Assembly (NCBI GenBank): GCA_943788515.1 | Contig: CALSQM010000002.1 | Location: forward strand, 62,001 to 126,000 | From: an uncultured SAR86 cluster bacterium | Lineage (GTDB): Bacteria; Pseudomonadota; Gammaproteobacteria; Magnimaribacterales; D2472 | Direction of reading: 5' to 3' | DNA: 64,000 nucleotides | Shown here: in pieces, positions 1 to 12,587 of the stretch | Layout of the letters: each line of letters opens with the position of its first letter | Position numbering within the stretch: the stretch's first letter is position 1 | The notes under the pieces: model-generated | What the model saw: the letters and a program-made list of their open reading frames with translations, nothing else | What the model was told of the DNA's origin: nothing | The model's database searches: none | Position numbers and translations under genes: made by a program

Positions 1-365
1 TTAATTATGCATATATAACACTAAAAAAAATGGTTCACCCAAATGCAGTAATTTCATTAAAAATTGGAAGCAAAAGCGTAGATGATTCTGTTGCATCTTC
101 CGTATGGGGGTTTTTTTCTATTTATGTTATTTCTTTTATTGTTTTGTTTCTTGGCCTGTTAATAACTGGGTTAGATTTTGAGTCTGCTTTTTCTGCTATT
201 GGGGCTTGTCTAAATAATCTCGGACCGGGTCTTGGCGAGGTCTCTATAAACTATCAATCTGTAACACCTGTAGGAAAGATAATATTATCTTTTGCAATGA
301 TCTTAGGTAGACTTGAAATATTCACATTGCTTGTATTATTAACCCCGGCTTTTTGGAATAAATAG
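1..365 (+). CDS. trkH: Trk-type potassium uptake protein TrkH, C-terminal part
   Basis: The frame is open from base 3, so the gene starts outside the window; about 120 residues remain. The visible part has a long hydrophobic segment followed by ACLNNLGPGLG, which resembles the last pore loop of TrkH/KtrB potassium transporters, then a final membrane helix containing GRLEIFTLLVLL. TrkH is the inner-membrane translocating subunit that works with cytoplasmic TrkA. The family call rests on the C-terminal pore motif and on synteny: trk genes lie near this acyltransferase and glycyl-tRNA synthetase in Pseudomonas-like genomes. The gene converges on the next one with a single base between them. Confidence 0.8.
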   Translation, partial: NYAYITLKKMVHPNAVISLKIGSKSVDDSVASSVWGFFSIYVISFIVLFLGLLITGLDFESAFSAIGACLNNLGPGLGEVSINYQSVTPVGKIILSFAMILGRLEIFTLLVLLTPAFWNK

Positions 366-366
366 C

Positions 367-1230
367 TTAGGGTTTTAGGTATGGGTCAATATTTTTTGGT
401 TGAGATTTTTTAAATCTTTTATATTCCCATGAGTAATCTTTAGGATTAATATTTATAAGATTTTCGATACTATTGTTCATAGAAAGTATGCGCTTACTAT
501 CGCTATATATATTTTCATTACAAGGTTTTATACTTACAAATAGGTTTTTATTATTGTCTGAGTTCATGCTGCAATATATCACAGGCTTTCCTGTTTTATA
601 GGCAAGTGATGATGCTAAAGTTGTGGTGTATGCATCTCTATTGAAAAACCTAACGTACTCACCCATGCCTGCTTGTGGAACTTGATCAGCAGCAAGACAA
701 ATTACATTATTTGATAGAAGAGACTTATAAATTTTTCTTACTCCACTAACGCTTGTTTCGTAGGTTTCATTATTATTTTTTTCTCTTTCACTCCTAACAA
801 AACTATCTAAGATTTTGTTTTTTATTTTTTTATAAAGACTGGTCGTTTTTGATTTTGAGTTAATCCATTTAAGCAACATATCAACACTTCGATTGTGAAT
901 TGCTATAATAATTAGCCCATTATTGTTTTTAGCATTTTGCGATAACAGATAATTATTTTCTATTTTAAAAATATTCTTTCCAGAAATATGAATAGGCCTT
1001 GACCAAGAAAGCATTGACTCATATCCACTAACAATTGTTTCAATTACGCTTTCTTTGGCTAATTTAATTTGCTTTTTATTAGAAAGGTTTGGGTAGCATA
1101 GATTGATATTAATGAGCGTTATTCTGTAAAGTTCTGTTCGCTTATGAAATCCCATGTAAATATACAAATTAACAGAATGCCTTACATAGGCTATTGGCAA
1201 TATTGTTAAAACAAAAAATAAAGCTTTCAT
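367..1230 (-). CDS. LpxL/HtrB-family lysophospholipid acyltransferase
   Basis: This 287-residue protein has an N-terminal hydrophobic segment (about residues 3-16) and the H(X4)D acyltransferase motif as HNRSVD at residues 112-117, followed by AADQVPQAG, typical of the LpxL/LpxM family that adds secondary acyl chains to lipid A at the inner membrane. It is slightly shorter than the usual 300-310 residues. In Pseudomonas an HtrB-like acyltransferase occupies the same place beside the glycyl-tRNA synthetase genes, which supports the call. Which acyl position it modifies cannot be read from sequence. It faces away from glyS, leaving about 125 bp for divergent promoters. Confidence 0.8.
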   Translation of the reverse strand: MKALFFVLTILPIAYVRHSVNLYIYMGFHKRTELYRITLININLCYPNLSNKKQIKLAKESVIETIVSGYESMLSWSRPIHISGKNIFKIENNYLLSQNAKNNNGLIIIAIHNRSVDMLLKWINSKSKTTSLYKKIKNKILDSFVRSEREKNNNETYETSVSGVRKIYKSLLSNNVICLAADQVPQAGMGEYVRFFNRDAYTTTLASSLAYKTGKPVIYCSMNSDNNKNLFVSIKPCNENIYSDSKRILSMNNSIENLININPKDYSWEYKRFKKSQPKNIDPYLKP

Positions 1231-1356
1231 AGTGCTTGCATGTACTCTGATTGATATATAATCTTTTTAGGATTAAAGACAATATAGGTTCATTTAATAT
1301 AAATTACAATATTATAAAAAGGAACATATGTTGTTTTATAAACAAGGGAGGTTAAA

Positions 1357-2718
1357 TTGACTGCTAAAACTATGGATGATCTGGTATCTTTGTGTAAAAG
1401 AAGAGGTTTTATTTTCCAATCAGGTGAGATTTATGGTGGCATGCAGGGCATGTATGACTTTGGCCCGCTTGGTGTTGAGCTTAAGAACAACCTTAAACAA
1501 GCATGGTGGAGCTCAATGATCTATGAAAATGATAATATTGAAGGCTTGGATGCTGCAATTTTATCAAATCCTACAGTTTTAAGATATTCAGGCCATGAAG
1601 ATACATTTTCTGACCCAATGGTTGATTGTAAATCTTGTAAATCAAGGTGGAGAAGTGATTTACTTCAAAATAATAAGTGCCCCGGCTGTGGATCTTCAGA
1701 TCTAACTGAGCCTAGACCATTTAACTTAATGTTTAAAACAAATATAGGCCCAATTGATGATGGGGAAACATTCGGATATTTAAGGCCTGAAACAGCTCAG
1801 TCAATTTTTACAAATTTTAAAAATGTTGTTGACTCTTCTTCAAAATCTTTACCATTTGGAATAGCCCAAATTGGAAAAGCCTTTAGAAATGAAATTACCC
1901 CTAGAAACTTCATCTTTAGAGTTAGAGAATTTGAACAAATGGAGCTTGAGTTCTTTGTTGTGCCAGGAACTGATGAGGAATGGCATAAGAAGTGGGTTGA
2001 TATGCGGCTATTGTGGTGGGAGCAACAAGGCATTTCATCGGAAAATATAGAATTATATGATGTTCCAAAAGATGAATTAGCACATTACTCTAAAGGTACA
2101 ATAGATGTGATGTATAAATTTCCTCATGGCTTAGAAGAGCTTGAGGGTATCGCAAATAGAACAGATTTTGATTTAGGCTCACATTCTAAAAAACAAGATG
2201 AGCTTAATATTACTGCAAATGTAATGAAAAATAACTCATCAAATACTAGATTGGCTATACAAGATCAAAATACAAACGAATGGGTCGTTCCATATGTTAT
2301 TGAGCCCTCAGCAGGTGTTGAGAGAGGCATATTAGCAATAATGAATGAAGCCTATAACGTTGAGCAGTTGGAAAATGGTAAAGAAAGAACAGTTTTGAAG
2401 TTAAAACCCCATCTTTCACCAATAAAGGCTGCTGTGATTCCACTTAAAAAGAATAATGAGGAACTTGTAGCTCTTGCTAGTGAGGTTAAAAATTCATTGC
2501 AGAAACTAAACCTAGGTAGAATTATTCTAGAGAATACAGGTAATATTGGAAAAGGCTATAGGCGTCATGATGAAATTGGAACTCCTTTGTGTATAACAAT
2601 TGATTTTGATAGTTTAGAAAATAAAACAGCAACTATTCGCGACAGGGATTCAATGGAACAAGAGGTAGTAGCTATTAATGAGCTTCAAAACTATCTAATA
2701 AAGAAAATTAATGGTTAA
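1357..2718 (+). CDS. glyS: Glycyl-tRNA synthetase, homodimeric type
   Basis: A class II aminoacyl-tRNA synthetase of 453 residues that charges tRNA-Gly. The N-terminus with [14 protein letters not shown] and YDFGPLG is diagnostic of the single-chain homodimeric type. It is followed by a CxxC...CPGC zinc-ribbon-like insert (about residues 90-115), motif 2 as [10 protein letters not shown] with [13 protein letters not shown], and a C-terminal anticodon-binding domain from about residue 355. The TTG start is chosen because GGGAGG lies five bases upstream; ATG at 1372 is possible. Gammaproteobacteria normally carry the unrelated two-subunit GlyQ/GlyS enzyme at this locus, so this looks like in-place gene displacement. 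Confidence 0.93.
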   Translation: MTAKTMDDLVSLCKRRGFIFQSGEIYGGMQGMYDFGPLGVELKNNLKQAWWSSMIYENDNIEGLDAAILSNPTVLRYSGHEDTFSDPMVDCKSCKSRWRSDLLQNNKCPGCGSSDLTEPRPFNLMFKTNIGPIDDGETFGYLRPETAQSIFTNFKNVVDSSSKSLPFGIAQIGKAFRNEITPRNFIFRVREFEQMELEFFVVPGTDEEWHKKWVDMRLLWWEQQGISSENIELYDVPKDELAHYSKGTIDVMYKFPHGLEELEGIANRTDFDLGSHSKKQDELNITANVMKNNSSNTRLAIQDQNTNEWVVPYVIEPSAGVERGILAIMNEAYNVEQLENGKERTVLKLKPHLSPIKAAVIPLKKNNEELVALASEVKNSLQKLNLGRIILENTGNIGKGYRRHDEIGTPLCITIDFDSLENKTATIRDRDSMEQEVVAINELQNYLIKKING

Positions 2719-5343
<2,625 letters not shown>

Positions 5344-5348
5344 ATTTT

Positions 5349-6423
5349 TTATTTTAATTGTTCCACGTGGAACTTTTTAAATTCTCTGAAATCTGACTCT
5401 ATTTTACTACTAAAATGATCATCTATACAGGAAAAAATAATTTGATTATTAAGAAAACCAAGAAGATTTAGAAAGACATTAAAAGTGCTGTCATCTAACT
5501 CTGATTTAATATCATCGATTATCAAAACTGCATTGATGTTATAGAGCTTTCTAAGCACCTCATGTTGAGCGCAGCACCATAGAATTGAAAAAAGTTTTTG
5601 CTCTCCTCTGGAGAGAATCTGTTTAGCTTCTATGCTCTCTATTAAAAATCTAATGTCAGCTTTATGGGGCCCAACTGTTGTAGACTTTCTTCTAAAATCA
5701 ATCTCCCTTTTGTTTTTTAAAAGAATATACAGATCTTCTTCTTTTTCCCATCCGGGAAAGAAATCGACATTTATTTGTTCTAAATATTTTGTTGAATTTG
5801 ATTTGTCCAGGCTTTTGATAAGGTCTTTTAGCTCAAACAAAGTTGCTTTAAAGAAAGAATCTCTAAGGGTTGATAGCTCATTTCCAAGAGATGATAGCTT
5901 TTTGTCCCATGGATCAATGTTTGCAATTGAGCCGCTTTTTAATAGGGCATTTCTTTGTTTAAGGCATCTGTAATAGGCAAACCATGTTTCCGAAAATTGT
6001 TTATCGGCTATGAATAAGGATTTATCTAAAAGCTTTCTTCTAAAGTCTGGTGGAGGCATCAGCAAATGAAAAAGTGTTGTTATGTATTGATGTTGAAGGG
6101 AATTCCCTAATAAGCCTGCTTGTTGTGGTTTTTGTGTTATTTAGTTGTATGGAGATAGGTTTTGTTTTTTCCTTAGTAATTGTCAAAGAATAGCCTGATG
6201 TATTGTCATAGCCTTTGATATTAAAGGCCTCCTCTCCTATAGATATTAGGGATTGCAGGTTGCCACTTTTAAAAGACTTGGCGCTTGAGCATAAGTTGAT
6301 TGCTTCAAGAATTGATGTTTTCCCTGAACCATTTTTTCCATAGAAAAAATTTATTCCAGGTGATAGTTTAATTTTTAAAGAAGAAAAGCACCTAAAGTTA
6401 TTAAGTGTTAAGTCGTTAATCAT
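5349..6423 (-). CDS. recF: RecF recombination/repair protein, interrupted by a one-base insertion
   Basis: RecF is an SMC-like ATPase that loads RecA at gaps. The N-terminal piece contains the Walker [10 protein letters not shown] (about residues 29-37) and ends prematurely after FSFADA. The second frame continues with [14 protein letters not shown] and carries the ABC signature region [13 protein letters not shown] and Walker B LIIDD. Dropping one base near 6057 joins them into a 357-residue protein, the length of E. coli RecF. The last codons contain the parS palindrome at 5360-5373. The gene sits between dnaN and gyrB in the standard order. Confidence 0.92.
5359..5374. other. parS: parS centromere-like site
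   Basis: GTTCCACGTGGAAC at 5360-5373 is a perfect 14-bp palindrome preceded by T, matching the known ParB-binding parS consensus TGTTNCACGTGNAACA at all but the last base. It lies inside the last codons of recF. ParA and ParB are encoded about 10 kb away, which is the usual arrangement near the origin. Confidence 0.88.
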
Positions 6424-6449
6424 TTAACATATAAACAGCTGCTTGATAT

Positions 6450-7554
6450 TTATATAAGAAGAGGCATTACAACGTATTTAAAGCTTTCAGACCCAGGACT
6501 GGTTATTAGGCAGCTTTTATTAGAACCAAAAAAGTGAATCTCAACACTATCATCATCAATTGATGAAAGAATTTCTTGAATATAATTAACATTGAACGCT
6601 ATATCTGTTGCCTCTCCACTATAAGAGCAATCTATAGACTCTTCTGCTTGTTCTTTTTCAGGATTATTGGCTGATATGTTAATTGAATTATCAGAAGTAA
6701 TTATTCTTACGCCTCTAAACTTCTCACTCGAAAGCACACTAACTCTACTTAAGCTTTCTGAAAAAAGCTTTCTGTTTATTGAAAGCATCGAGCTGTCTCC
6801 TGATGGAATTACTTGCTCATAATCGGGAAACTTTCCCTCGATAAGTTTGCTTGCAAACGTTGTGCCTGATATATCTATGATGATTGAGCTTGATCCCAAT
6901 TTTAATACAACATTTTCTGAGCCATCTCCAACAAGTTTAGCCTATTTCATTTATTGATTTTCTAGGAACGATTCCTGTTATTTGCTCTTGAACCCCTTCA
7001 TTTAAAGGTAGTGTTGCCATTGCAAGCCTATGAGCATCTGTTGCTACGCTTGTTATTACTGTGTCTTCAACAAGCAAATAAAGACCGTTTAGGTAGTGCC
7101 TCCAGTCTTGGTTTCCCATTGCAAATGCTGTTTTACTAATAAGGGATTTAAGGTTGATTGGGGTTATATTTATAGATTCGCCAACCTCTTCTTTTTCAAA
7201 AACAGGGAAGTCTTCACTTGGTAGTGTTGATAGATTGTACTTTCCTGAACTGGTTTCTATTCTTAGGTTGTCGCCATCAAGAAAAAAATGTATTTCTGAC
7301 TCATCACTAAAAAGCCTACATAATTCACTTAATTTTTTTGCTGGGGCTGTTGTTTTCCCCCCACTTTTAAAATTAGAAATTGTAGAAATTGTAGAAATTT
7401 CAGATTCTAGGTCTGTAGCTGTTAATCGAAGAGATGACTCATCAACCTCAAATAAAACATTGGCCAATATTGGCAGTGTTTGTCTTTTTTCAACAACGCC
7501 TAGTGTTGAATTAAGAGATTTTACAACCTCTTCTTTAGTTATATAGAAATCCAT
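6450..7554 (-). CDS. dnaN: DNA polymerase III sliding clamp (beta), interrupted by a one-base insertion
   Basis: The beta clamp tethers DNA polymerase III to DNA. The N-terminal piece runs from MDFYITKEEVVKSLN to IVPRKSINEIG and stops. Removing one of the two C's at 6941-6942 (a surplus G in the gene) continues the frame as AKLVGDGSENVVLKLGSSSI, and the rest ends in YVVMPLLI, a typical clamp C-terminus. The rebuilt length is 367 residues, matching the family. It lies two bases from dnaA in the same direction, as expected for a dnaA-dnaN-recF-gyrB operon. The frame break is discussed in the findings. Confidence 0.93.
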
Positions 7555-7556
7555 AG

Positions 7557-8846
7557 TTAATTTGTAAGTGCCCTGTTGAGGTTTCTGTAATCCTCTTCTT
7601 GAGAGGCATTTTCCTTCCTAAGTTCTGCGATTTTCTTGCATGCATGAAGAACTGTTGTATGATCTCTGCCGTTGAAAGCCTCTCCAATTTCTGGAAGGCT
7701 ATGGTTTGTTAGCTCTTTTGTTAACGCCATTGCAAGCTGTCTGGGTCTTGTAATAGACCTGCTTCTTCTTTTTGACAAAAGATCGGATAGTTTTATATTA
7801 TAATACTCTGCTACAGTTTTTTGAATATTTTCTATACTTACCATTTTTGCAGATATAACAAACAGATCTTTTAAAGCGTCTTTCACCAAAGCCAAGTCTA
7901 TAGGCTGGTTGGTGAACCTTGCGTTAGCTATAACCCTCTTTAAGGCACCCTCTAACTCTCTAATGTTAGATCTTATTCTTTGTGCGATATAAAAAGCACA
8001 ATCGTTAGGCATCTCTACACCCATTGAAGATGCTTTTTGCATTAATACTGCAGCCCTTGTTTCAAGTTCTGGTGGGTCTATAACAACCGGCAATCCCCAC
8101 CCCAGTCTAGATTTCAACCTTTCTTCCAAGCCATCAATCTCTTTGGGGTATTTGTCACAAGTAAGAATCATTTGGTTGTTTCTGTCTAATAGGGCGTTAA
8201 ATGTATGAAAAAACTCCTCTTGGGATTGCTCTTTTCCGGCAAAAAACTGAATATCATCAATAAGTAGCGCGTCAGCATTCCTATAGAACGATTTAAACTC
8301 ATTCATAGCGCCCAATTGAAGGGCCTTAACCATGTCTGAAACAAACTTCTCAGAATGAACATAAACAATTCTTTTTCCAGGCTCATTTTTTAATATTTCA
8401 TTGCCAACAGCATGCATTAAATGGGTTTTTCCAAGGCCAACACCGCCGTATATAAAAAGAGGGTTGTAGTCTCCTTTTGGGTTTGATGCGACTTGTTTTG
8501 ATGCAGCTAATGCGAGATGATTTGACTTGCCCTCGACAAATGTCTCAAAAACATATGACGGAACAAGCTTGGTGTCCTCTGCCTTATTTTTATATTTATC
8601 AACAAATGTTTCTTTTGTGTGTGTTTTAAAGACAAGGCTGACGCTCTTTTTTGATTGTGATTTAACCATGTTGCTTATTTCATCAACAAGGTTTGTTTCT
8701 ACATAATTTAAAATAAAGTCATTTGGCGCCACTAGTTCTAAAATATTCTCTTTCAAATTTGCTTTTAATGGCCTAATCCAGGTGTTAAAGTCATCTTTTG
8801 AGAGTCTTTCTTCGAGCCTTTCTGAGCATTTATTCCAAAATTCCAA
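7557..8846 (-). CDS. dnaA: Chromosomal replication initiator protein DnaA
   Basis: An intact 429-residue initiator ATPase. Domain I is the N-terminal 80 or so residues, followed by a short linker. The AAA+ domain shows Walker [10 protein letters not shown] and Walker [10 protein letters not shown], and the C-terminal DNA-binding domain IV carries the signature [14 protein letters not shown]. It binds DnaA boxes at oriC and opens the duplex. The start codon at 8846 is preceded by GGAGAAGG. It heads the leftward replication operon and faces away from rpmH across a spacer with a DnaA box, which suggests autoregulation. Confidence 0.97.
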   Translation of the reverse strand: MEFWNKCSERLEERLSKDDFNTWIRPLKANLKENILELVAPNDFILNYVETNLVDEISNMVKSQSKKSVSLVFKTHTKETFVDKYKNKAEDTKLVPSYVFETFVEGKSNHLALAASKQVASNPKGDYNPLFIYGGVGLGKTHLMHAVGNEILKNEPGKRIVYVHSEKFVSDMVKALQLGAMNEFKSFYRNADALLIDDIQFFAGKEQSQEEFFHTFNALLDRNNQMILTCDKYPKEIDGLEERLKSRLGWGLPVVIDPPELETRAAVLMQKASSMGVEMPNDCAFYIAQRIRSNIRELEGALKRVIANARFTNQPIDLALVKDALKDLFVISAKMVSIENIQKTVAEYYNIKLSDLLSKRRSRSITRPRQLAMALTKELTNHSLPEIGEAFNGRDHTTVLHACKKIAELRKENASQEEDYRNLNRALTN

Positions 8847-9029
8847 TACCTTCTCCTGTTATGTGATTGTCTAGTCTATAAAAAAATCCACAAGATATCT
8901 ACAGAATAACTTCATGAATTTTCTGTGGATAACTTGTTTATATAAATTAAGTTTGTGTTTTTATATTTATTTGTGAAAACTTGTAATTATTGGGCTATAA
9001 TGCGCCACTAATTTTTTAGATGGTGAATT
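8847..9029. other. dnaA-rpmH spacer: DnaA box, possible oriC
   Basis: This 183-bp divergent spacer holds one perfect DnaA box, TGTGGATAA at 8924-8932 (TTATCCACA on the other strand), and a weaker AAATCCACA at 8884-8892, next to very A+T-rich DNA. In Pseudomonas the origin lies in the same dnaA-rpmH interval. With one perfect box the origin assignment is tentative; dnaA autoregulation is an alternative explanation. Confidence 0.5.
8971..9001 (+). promoter_or_regulatory. Putative promoter of rpmH
   Basis: TTGTGA at 8971-8976 and the perfect -10 box TATAAT at 8996-9001 are separated by 19 bases and precede the rpmH start codon by about 28 bases. The -10 box is strong and the spacing slightly long. 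Confidence 0.6.
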
Positions 9030-9165
9030 ATGAAAAGAACGTTTCAACCCAGTACATTAAAAAGAAGCAGAACTCATGGCTTCAGAGCAAGAATGGCAAC
9101 AAAGGCTGGTAGAGCTATATTATCTGCGAGACGCAAAAAGGGGTCGCAAGGTCCTAACCGCCTAA
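9030..9165 (+). CDS. rpmH: Ribosomal protein bL34, with a one-base insertion near the 3' end
   Basis: bL34 is a very basic protein of the large ribosomal subunit. [22 protein letters not shown] is typical. As written, the frame continues past the normal end into a 67-residue reading frame. If one G of the GGGG run at 9140-9143 is removed, the protein ends ARRKKGRKVLTA at a stop at 9163-9165. That gives 44 residues, the normal family length. The longer version would overlap most of the start of rnpA and has no family resemblance after the run, so I take the insertion as an error or slippage. Confidence 0.92.
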
Positions 9166-9169
9166 AAGC

Positions 9170-9469
9170 TTGGCTTATCCAAAGCTCCCAAAACATTTTC
9201 ACTCCTCTAAGCGGTTTAGAATTTTCTTCATAAAAGAAGACGTTAACAAGCTTAGGGTCTCTATATCAAAAAAGAATTTCAGGCTTGCTGTTGACAGAAA
9301 TAAAATTAAAAGGCAAATAAAAGAAGTATTTAGAACGAATAATTTATATGCTCCTTTGGGTTGTTTTGTTGTTATTGTTTACAAGGGATATTTTGATGAC
9401 GGAGGGCCAGCCCCTTCTGTTGAAATCGTAATGGCTGTAAAATCATCAAATCTGTTATATGGAAATTAA
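9170..9469 (+). CDS. rnpA: Ribonuclease P protein component
   Basis: The small basic protein subunit of RNase P, which matures tRNA 5' ends. The conserved RNR-type motif appears as [19 protein letters not shown] around residues 34-52. At 99 residues it is on the short side, and the start is uncertain: TTG at 9170 is the first usable codon and no good Shine-Dalgarno sequence is visible. It follows rpmH and precedes yidC in the universal order. The small yidD gene that often lies between rnpA and yidC is absent. Confidence 0.88.
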   Translation: MAYPKLPKHFHSSKRFRIFFIKEDVNKLRVSISKKNFRLAVDRNKIKRQIKEVFRTNNLYAPLGCFVVIVYKGYFDDGGPAPSVEIVMAVKSSNLLYGN

Positions 9470-9472
9470 AAA

Positions 9473-11038
9473 ATGAATATAAGAAAATTTTATCTTGCTG
9501 CTATTTTTGTTTTATCAGCATCGCTGTTTTACCAATGGACAAATGATAGCAAAAAAGATTCTCAGGCCAAACATATGGAAACTGCCAGATCTGAGAGCCT
9601 TGTTAAGACCTTGACCGATGATGGCAACTATATTTATTTAGAAAATGATCTTTTAAAAATAAAAATTTCTATAAGTACTGGGGCGATTGTTGAGGCGAGA
9701 TTAAAGGAGTATAGGGTTGAAAATATTCCAGGCTCTCTTGGTGTTAGGGTGTTTGGTTCAGATGACTCCGGCACCTTTAAGTACTATTTTAAATCTGGCT
9801 TTACTGCTGAGGCTGCCAAACATAAAGCGAATTATAAAATAGTGGAGTATGGAGAAGGCTATGTAACGCTCTATGATGATACAACAAGTATTAAAAAAGA
9901 GTTTACCTTTTTACCAAATACATACGAAATACAAGTTAAAGATACTTTAGAGGCCGGAAGTGTGGGGAAGGCATATGCTTCGCTTTATAGAACAGAGGGA
10001 AGGTCTTTGGACTTAAAGTCAGAAATAATACAAGGCGGGATGATGAATAGAAGTTCATATCAGGCTGTTGCATTTAGCACCTCTGATGATGCCTATGAGA
10101 CACAAAAACTAAGAGGTTTGGATGAAAAAATGTCATTTTTATCAAGAGGTGGCTGGGTTTCTTTTATTCAAAAATATTTTTTTGCAGCTGTGATTGGGTC
10201 GGATGATTTTATATATAACTATTTTGCAGAGCCCGGCAATGCCGGTATATATAGCATGGGCTATACGGTTGAAAAAGGCGATGCTGACAACCTTGTTTAT
10301 TCGCACTCTCATAGGGTTTTTATTGGTCCCAAAATAAGGAAAGACTTAGAAAAAAGAGCGCCCAACCTAGAGCTCTCAATTGATATGGGTTGGTTTTGGT
10401 TTGTTTCACAGCCAATGGTAAAGGTTTTGGACTGGATTAACGGATATGTTGGTAATTGGGGTGTGTCTATAGTTGTGTTTACACTCCTGCTTAAGGTTCT
10501 TTTATTTCCCATTACAGCAAAAGGGTTTGTTGCCATGGGAAACATGAGGAAGGTTATGCCCAAAATGAACGAACTAAAAGAAAGGTATGCTAATGACAAG
10601 CAAAAGCTTAGCCGCGAGCTCATGCTTATGTATAAGAAAGAGGGAGTTAGTCCTCTTGGTGGCTGTCTTCCAATGGTTGCTCAAATGCCATTTTTTATAG
10701 GTTTCTTTTTTGCATTAAGGGAAATGGTTGAGCTAAGGTTTGCTAATTTTGGTTTGTGGATAACCGATCTTTCTGTTCCTGATCCTTTGTTTATATTGCC
10801 TGTGGTTTTTGGCCTTATTATGGTTTTAACTCAAAAGCTCAACCCTCAACCGCCAACCCAAGACCCTATGCAGGCACAAATCATGAAGTTTATGCCTATT
10901 ATGTTTGCTGTGTTTTTTGTGGTTTTTCCTGCTGGCCTTTGTTTATATTCTGTGGTGAATGCTGGTGTTTCCCTTGTGCAACAAAGATATCTCTACAGCA
11001 AGCTTGGTGTGCTGGGTGACCCTGTTAAAAAGGATTAG
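9473..11038 (+). CDS. yidC: Membrane protein insertase YidC
   Basis: YidC inserts proteins into the inner membrane, alone or with SecYEG. The 521-residue protein has the Gram-negative layout: an N-terminal membrane anchor (residues 4-20), a large periplasmic beta-sandwich domain (about 55-300), and a C-terminal five-helix core beginning near VLDWINGYVGNWG with SPLGGCLPMVAQMPFF in the hydrophilic-groove region. It starts three bases after rnpA. No frame problem is seen, although both neighbouring genes rpmH and mnmE carry one. Confidence 0.96.
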   Translation: MNIRKFYLAAIFVLSASLFYQWTNDSKKDSQAKHMETARSESLVKTLTDDGNYIYLENDLLKIKISISTGAIVEARLKEYRVENIPGSLGVRVFGSDDSGTFKYYFKSGFTAEAAKHKANYKIVEYGEGYVTLYDDTTSIKKEFTFLPNTYEIQVKDTLEAGSVGKAYASLYRTEGRSLDLKSEIIQGGMMNRSSYQAVAFSTSDDAYETQKLRGLDEKMSFLSRGGWVSFIQKYFFAAVIGSDDFIYNYFAEPGNAGIYSMGYTVEKGDADNLVYSHSHRVFIGPKIRKDLEKRAPNLELSIDMGWFWFVSQPMVKVLDWINGYVGNWGVSIVVFTLLLKVLLFPITAKGFVAMGNMRKVMPKMNELKERYANDKQKLSRELMLMYKKEGVSPLGGCLPMVAQMPFFIGFFFALREMVELRFANFGLWITDLSVPDPLFILPVVFGLIMVLTQKLNPQPPTQDPMQAQIMKFMPIMFAVFFVVFPAGLCLYSVVNAGVSLVQQRYLYSKLGVLGDPVKKD

Positions 11039-11049
11039 GGGTTGGTAGA

Positions 11050-12361
11050 TTGTCAGTTGTATATGCTTTAGCCACTCCCCCTGCCAAATCTGCTATTTGT
11101 GTTTTTAGGGTTACTGGCGTCGGGTGTCTTGACGCTCTTTCCTCTCTATTTGGCGAAGCAGATATACCCCCGCGTTTTTTTTCTGTAAGGCCTTTTTATA
11201 ATTCTGGAGTGCTTGTTGATACTGTTGGGGTTCTGGTTTTTAGTGGTGATAAAAGCTATACCGGTGAGGATTCTTTTGAGGTACATGCTCATGGTGGTTT
11301 GGGTGTGATGTCGCTTATTACAGAAACTTTGGATTCTTGTGGTTTTGAAGAGGCTCCACCAGGAGAGTTTACTAAAAGAGCCTTTTTAAATAATAAAATA
11401 AGCCTCAATGAGGCAGAGTCGGTTTTGGATGTTATTGATAGTGCTAGCGCTGACGACGTCTACCTTTCGTCTAGGTCGTTGTCTGGAGGGTTCTCTAAAA
11501 AAGTTCGTGATTTTGCTTCTGCAATAAATGACTTGAGAGTGCGAGTAGAGGGTGAGATAGATTTTTCTGACGAGGGTGAAAATTTTATGGATGAAAAAAT
11601 CATTTCTGATCTTGATTTTTTGGTGTGTGATTTTGGCTTGTTTTTGGGTGGTTGTAGAAATAAAAAAAATATGTCTGTTAAAAACAAGGTTGTCTTTGTT
11701 GGTCCTGTAAATTCTGGAAAGTCATCTACTTTTAACAGGCTTCTTGGTTTTGAAAGGGCTTTGATCTCGAATATTCCTGGAACCACAAGAGACATTATTG
11801 AGTCTGAGGTTTTTTATAGCAACCTATCTTTCTCTTTGTTTGATACAGCTGGGATAAGGGATACCGATGACTCCATAGAGGCCATGGGTATAGATTATGC
11901 AAAATCTGAAATAGGTAACGCCGATGTTGTTGTTGGTGTTTTTGACTCACCTTTAGATGGTTCGATAGATTATTTTACGTCGCTTGTGGGTGATAAGGGT
12001 TTTATAAAGGTTTTAAATAAAATAGATCTTAATAAATCAGAGCTTGGTGATTTTGATTGTTTAATATCAGCAAAAACAGGAGAGGGTTTTGATAACTTAA
12101 AGAAAAAAATTGTTTCTTTTTTCAGTGAAAGCTCTAATAAGTCTGCAACCTTTTTGGTAAGAGATAGGCATATTGTTTTATTTAATGAGGCGATAGAGGC
12201 ATTGAAAAAAAGCTTGTTTATTTTAAAGTCGGGTGGGGGGTTTAGAGATAGCCGCTGAAGAGCTAAAAATATCACGAGGCAGCCTCGATGTAATTGTTGG
12301 TGAAAAAACTCCGGATGGTTTGTTGGGAGATATTTTCAGTAGTTTCTGTATTGGCAAATAA
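11050..12361 (+). CDS. mnmE: tRNA modification GTPase MnmE, with a one-base insertion near the 3' end
   Basis: MnmE works with MnmG to modify U34 of certain tRNAs. The N-terminal tetrahydrofolate-binding domain is followed by a G domain with the P loop [17 protein letters not shown] and NKID. The frame as given ends at 12258 without the family C-terminus. Removing one G from the six-G run at 12235-12240 restores [13 protein letters not shown]...[11 protein letters not shown], including the invariant C-terminal CIGK, with the stop at 12359-12361. The rebuilt length is 436 residues. The start is TTG. Its codons are strongly T- and G-rich, unlike mnmG next door. Confidence 0.94.
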
Positions 12362-12587
12362 ACTGTTATTAACTTGTGGTTCTTTTTTTATCGTTTTTCT
12401 TGTTAACAGGTTTATAGCTGTTTTGTAACCGGTTATCTTTGTTGTTAAACAGAGGTTGTTAGGCCTGTTTTGGTCGTTGTTTTGAAGGGCTAGCAGGCTT
12501 TATTAACAAAAAATAGAAACCCTAATAGAAATAACAATAAGTATATAATATAGATATTATTGGTTTTAATAAGTATGGAAAAGTCCT
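12362..12587. other. mnmE-mnmG spacer, strand-composition switch point
   Basis: This 226-bp spacer contains repeated GTTAAC/TTAACA-like motifs and A+T-rich DNA. The nearest DnaA-box match is TTATTAACA (7 of 9), with no perfect box. In E. coli the origin lies beside mnmG, so the site was considered as an origin. The plus strand changes from G/T-rich to C/A-rich here, which is the opposite sign to that expected at an origin. Confidence 0.3.

Noticed and set aside
9030..9233. A 67-residue extended ribosomal protein bL34
   Set aside because: The extra residues arise from the surplus G at 9140-9143. The normal 44-residue end is present one base out of frame.
12362..12587. oriC upstream of mnmG as in E. 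coli
   Set aside because: There is no perfect DnaA box and the skew changes in the wrong direction. The dnaA-rpmH spacer has the better box.
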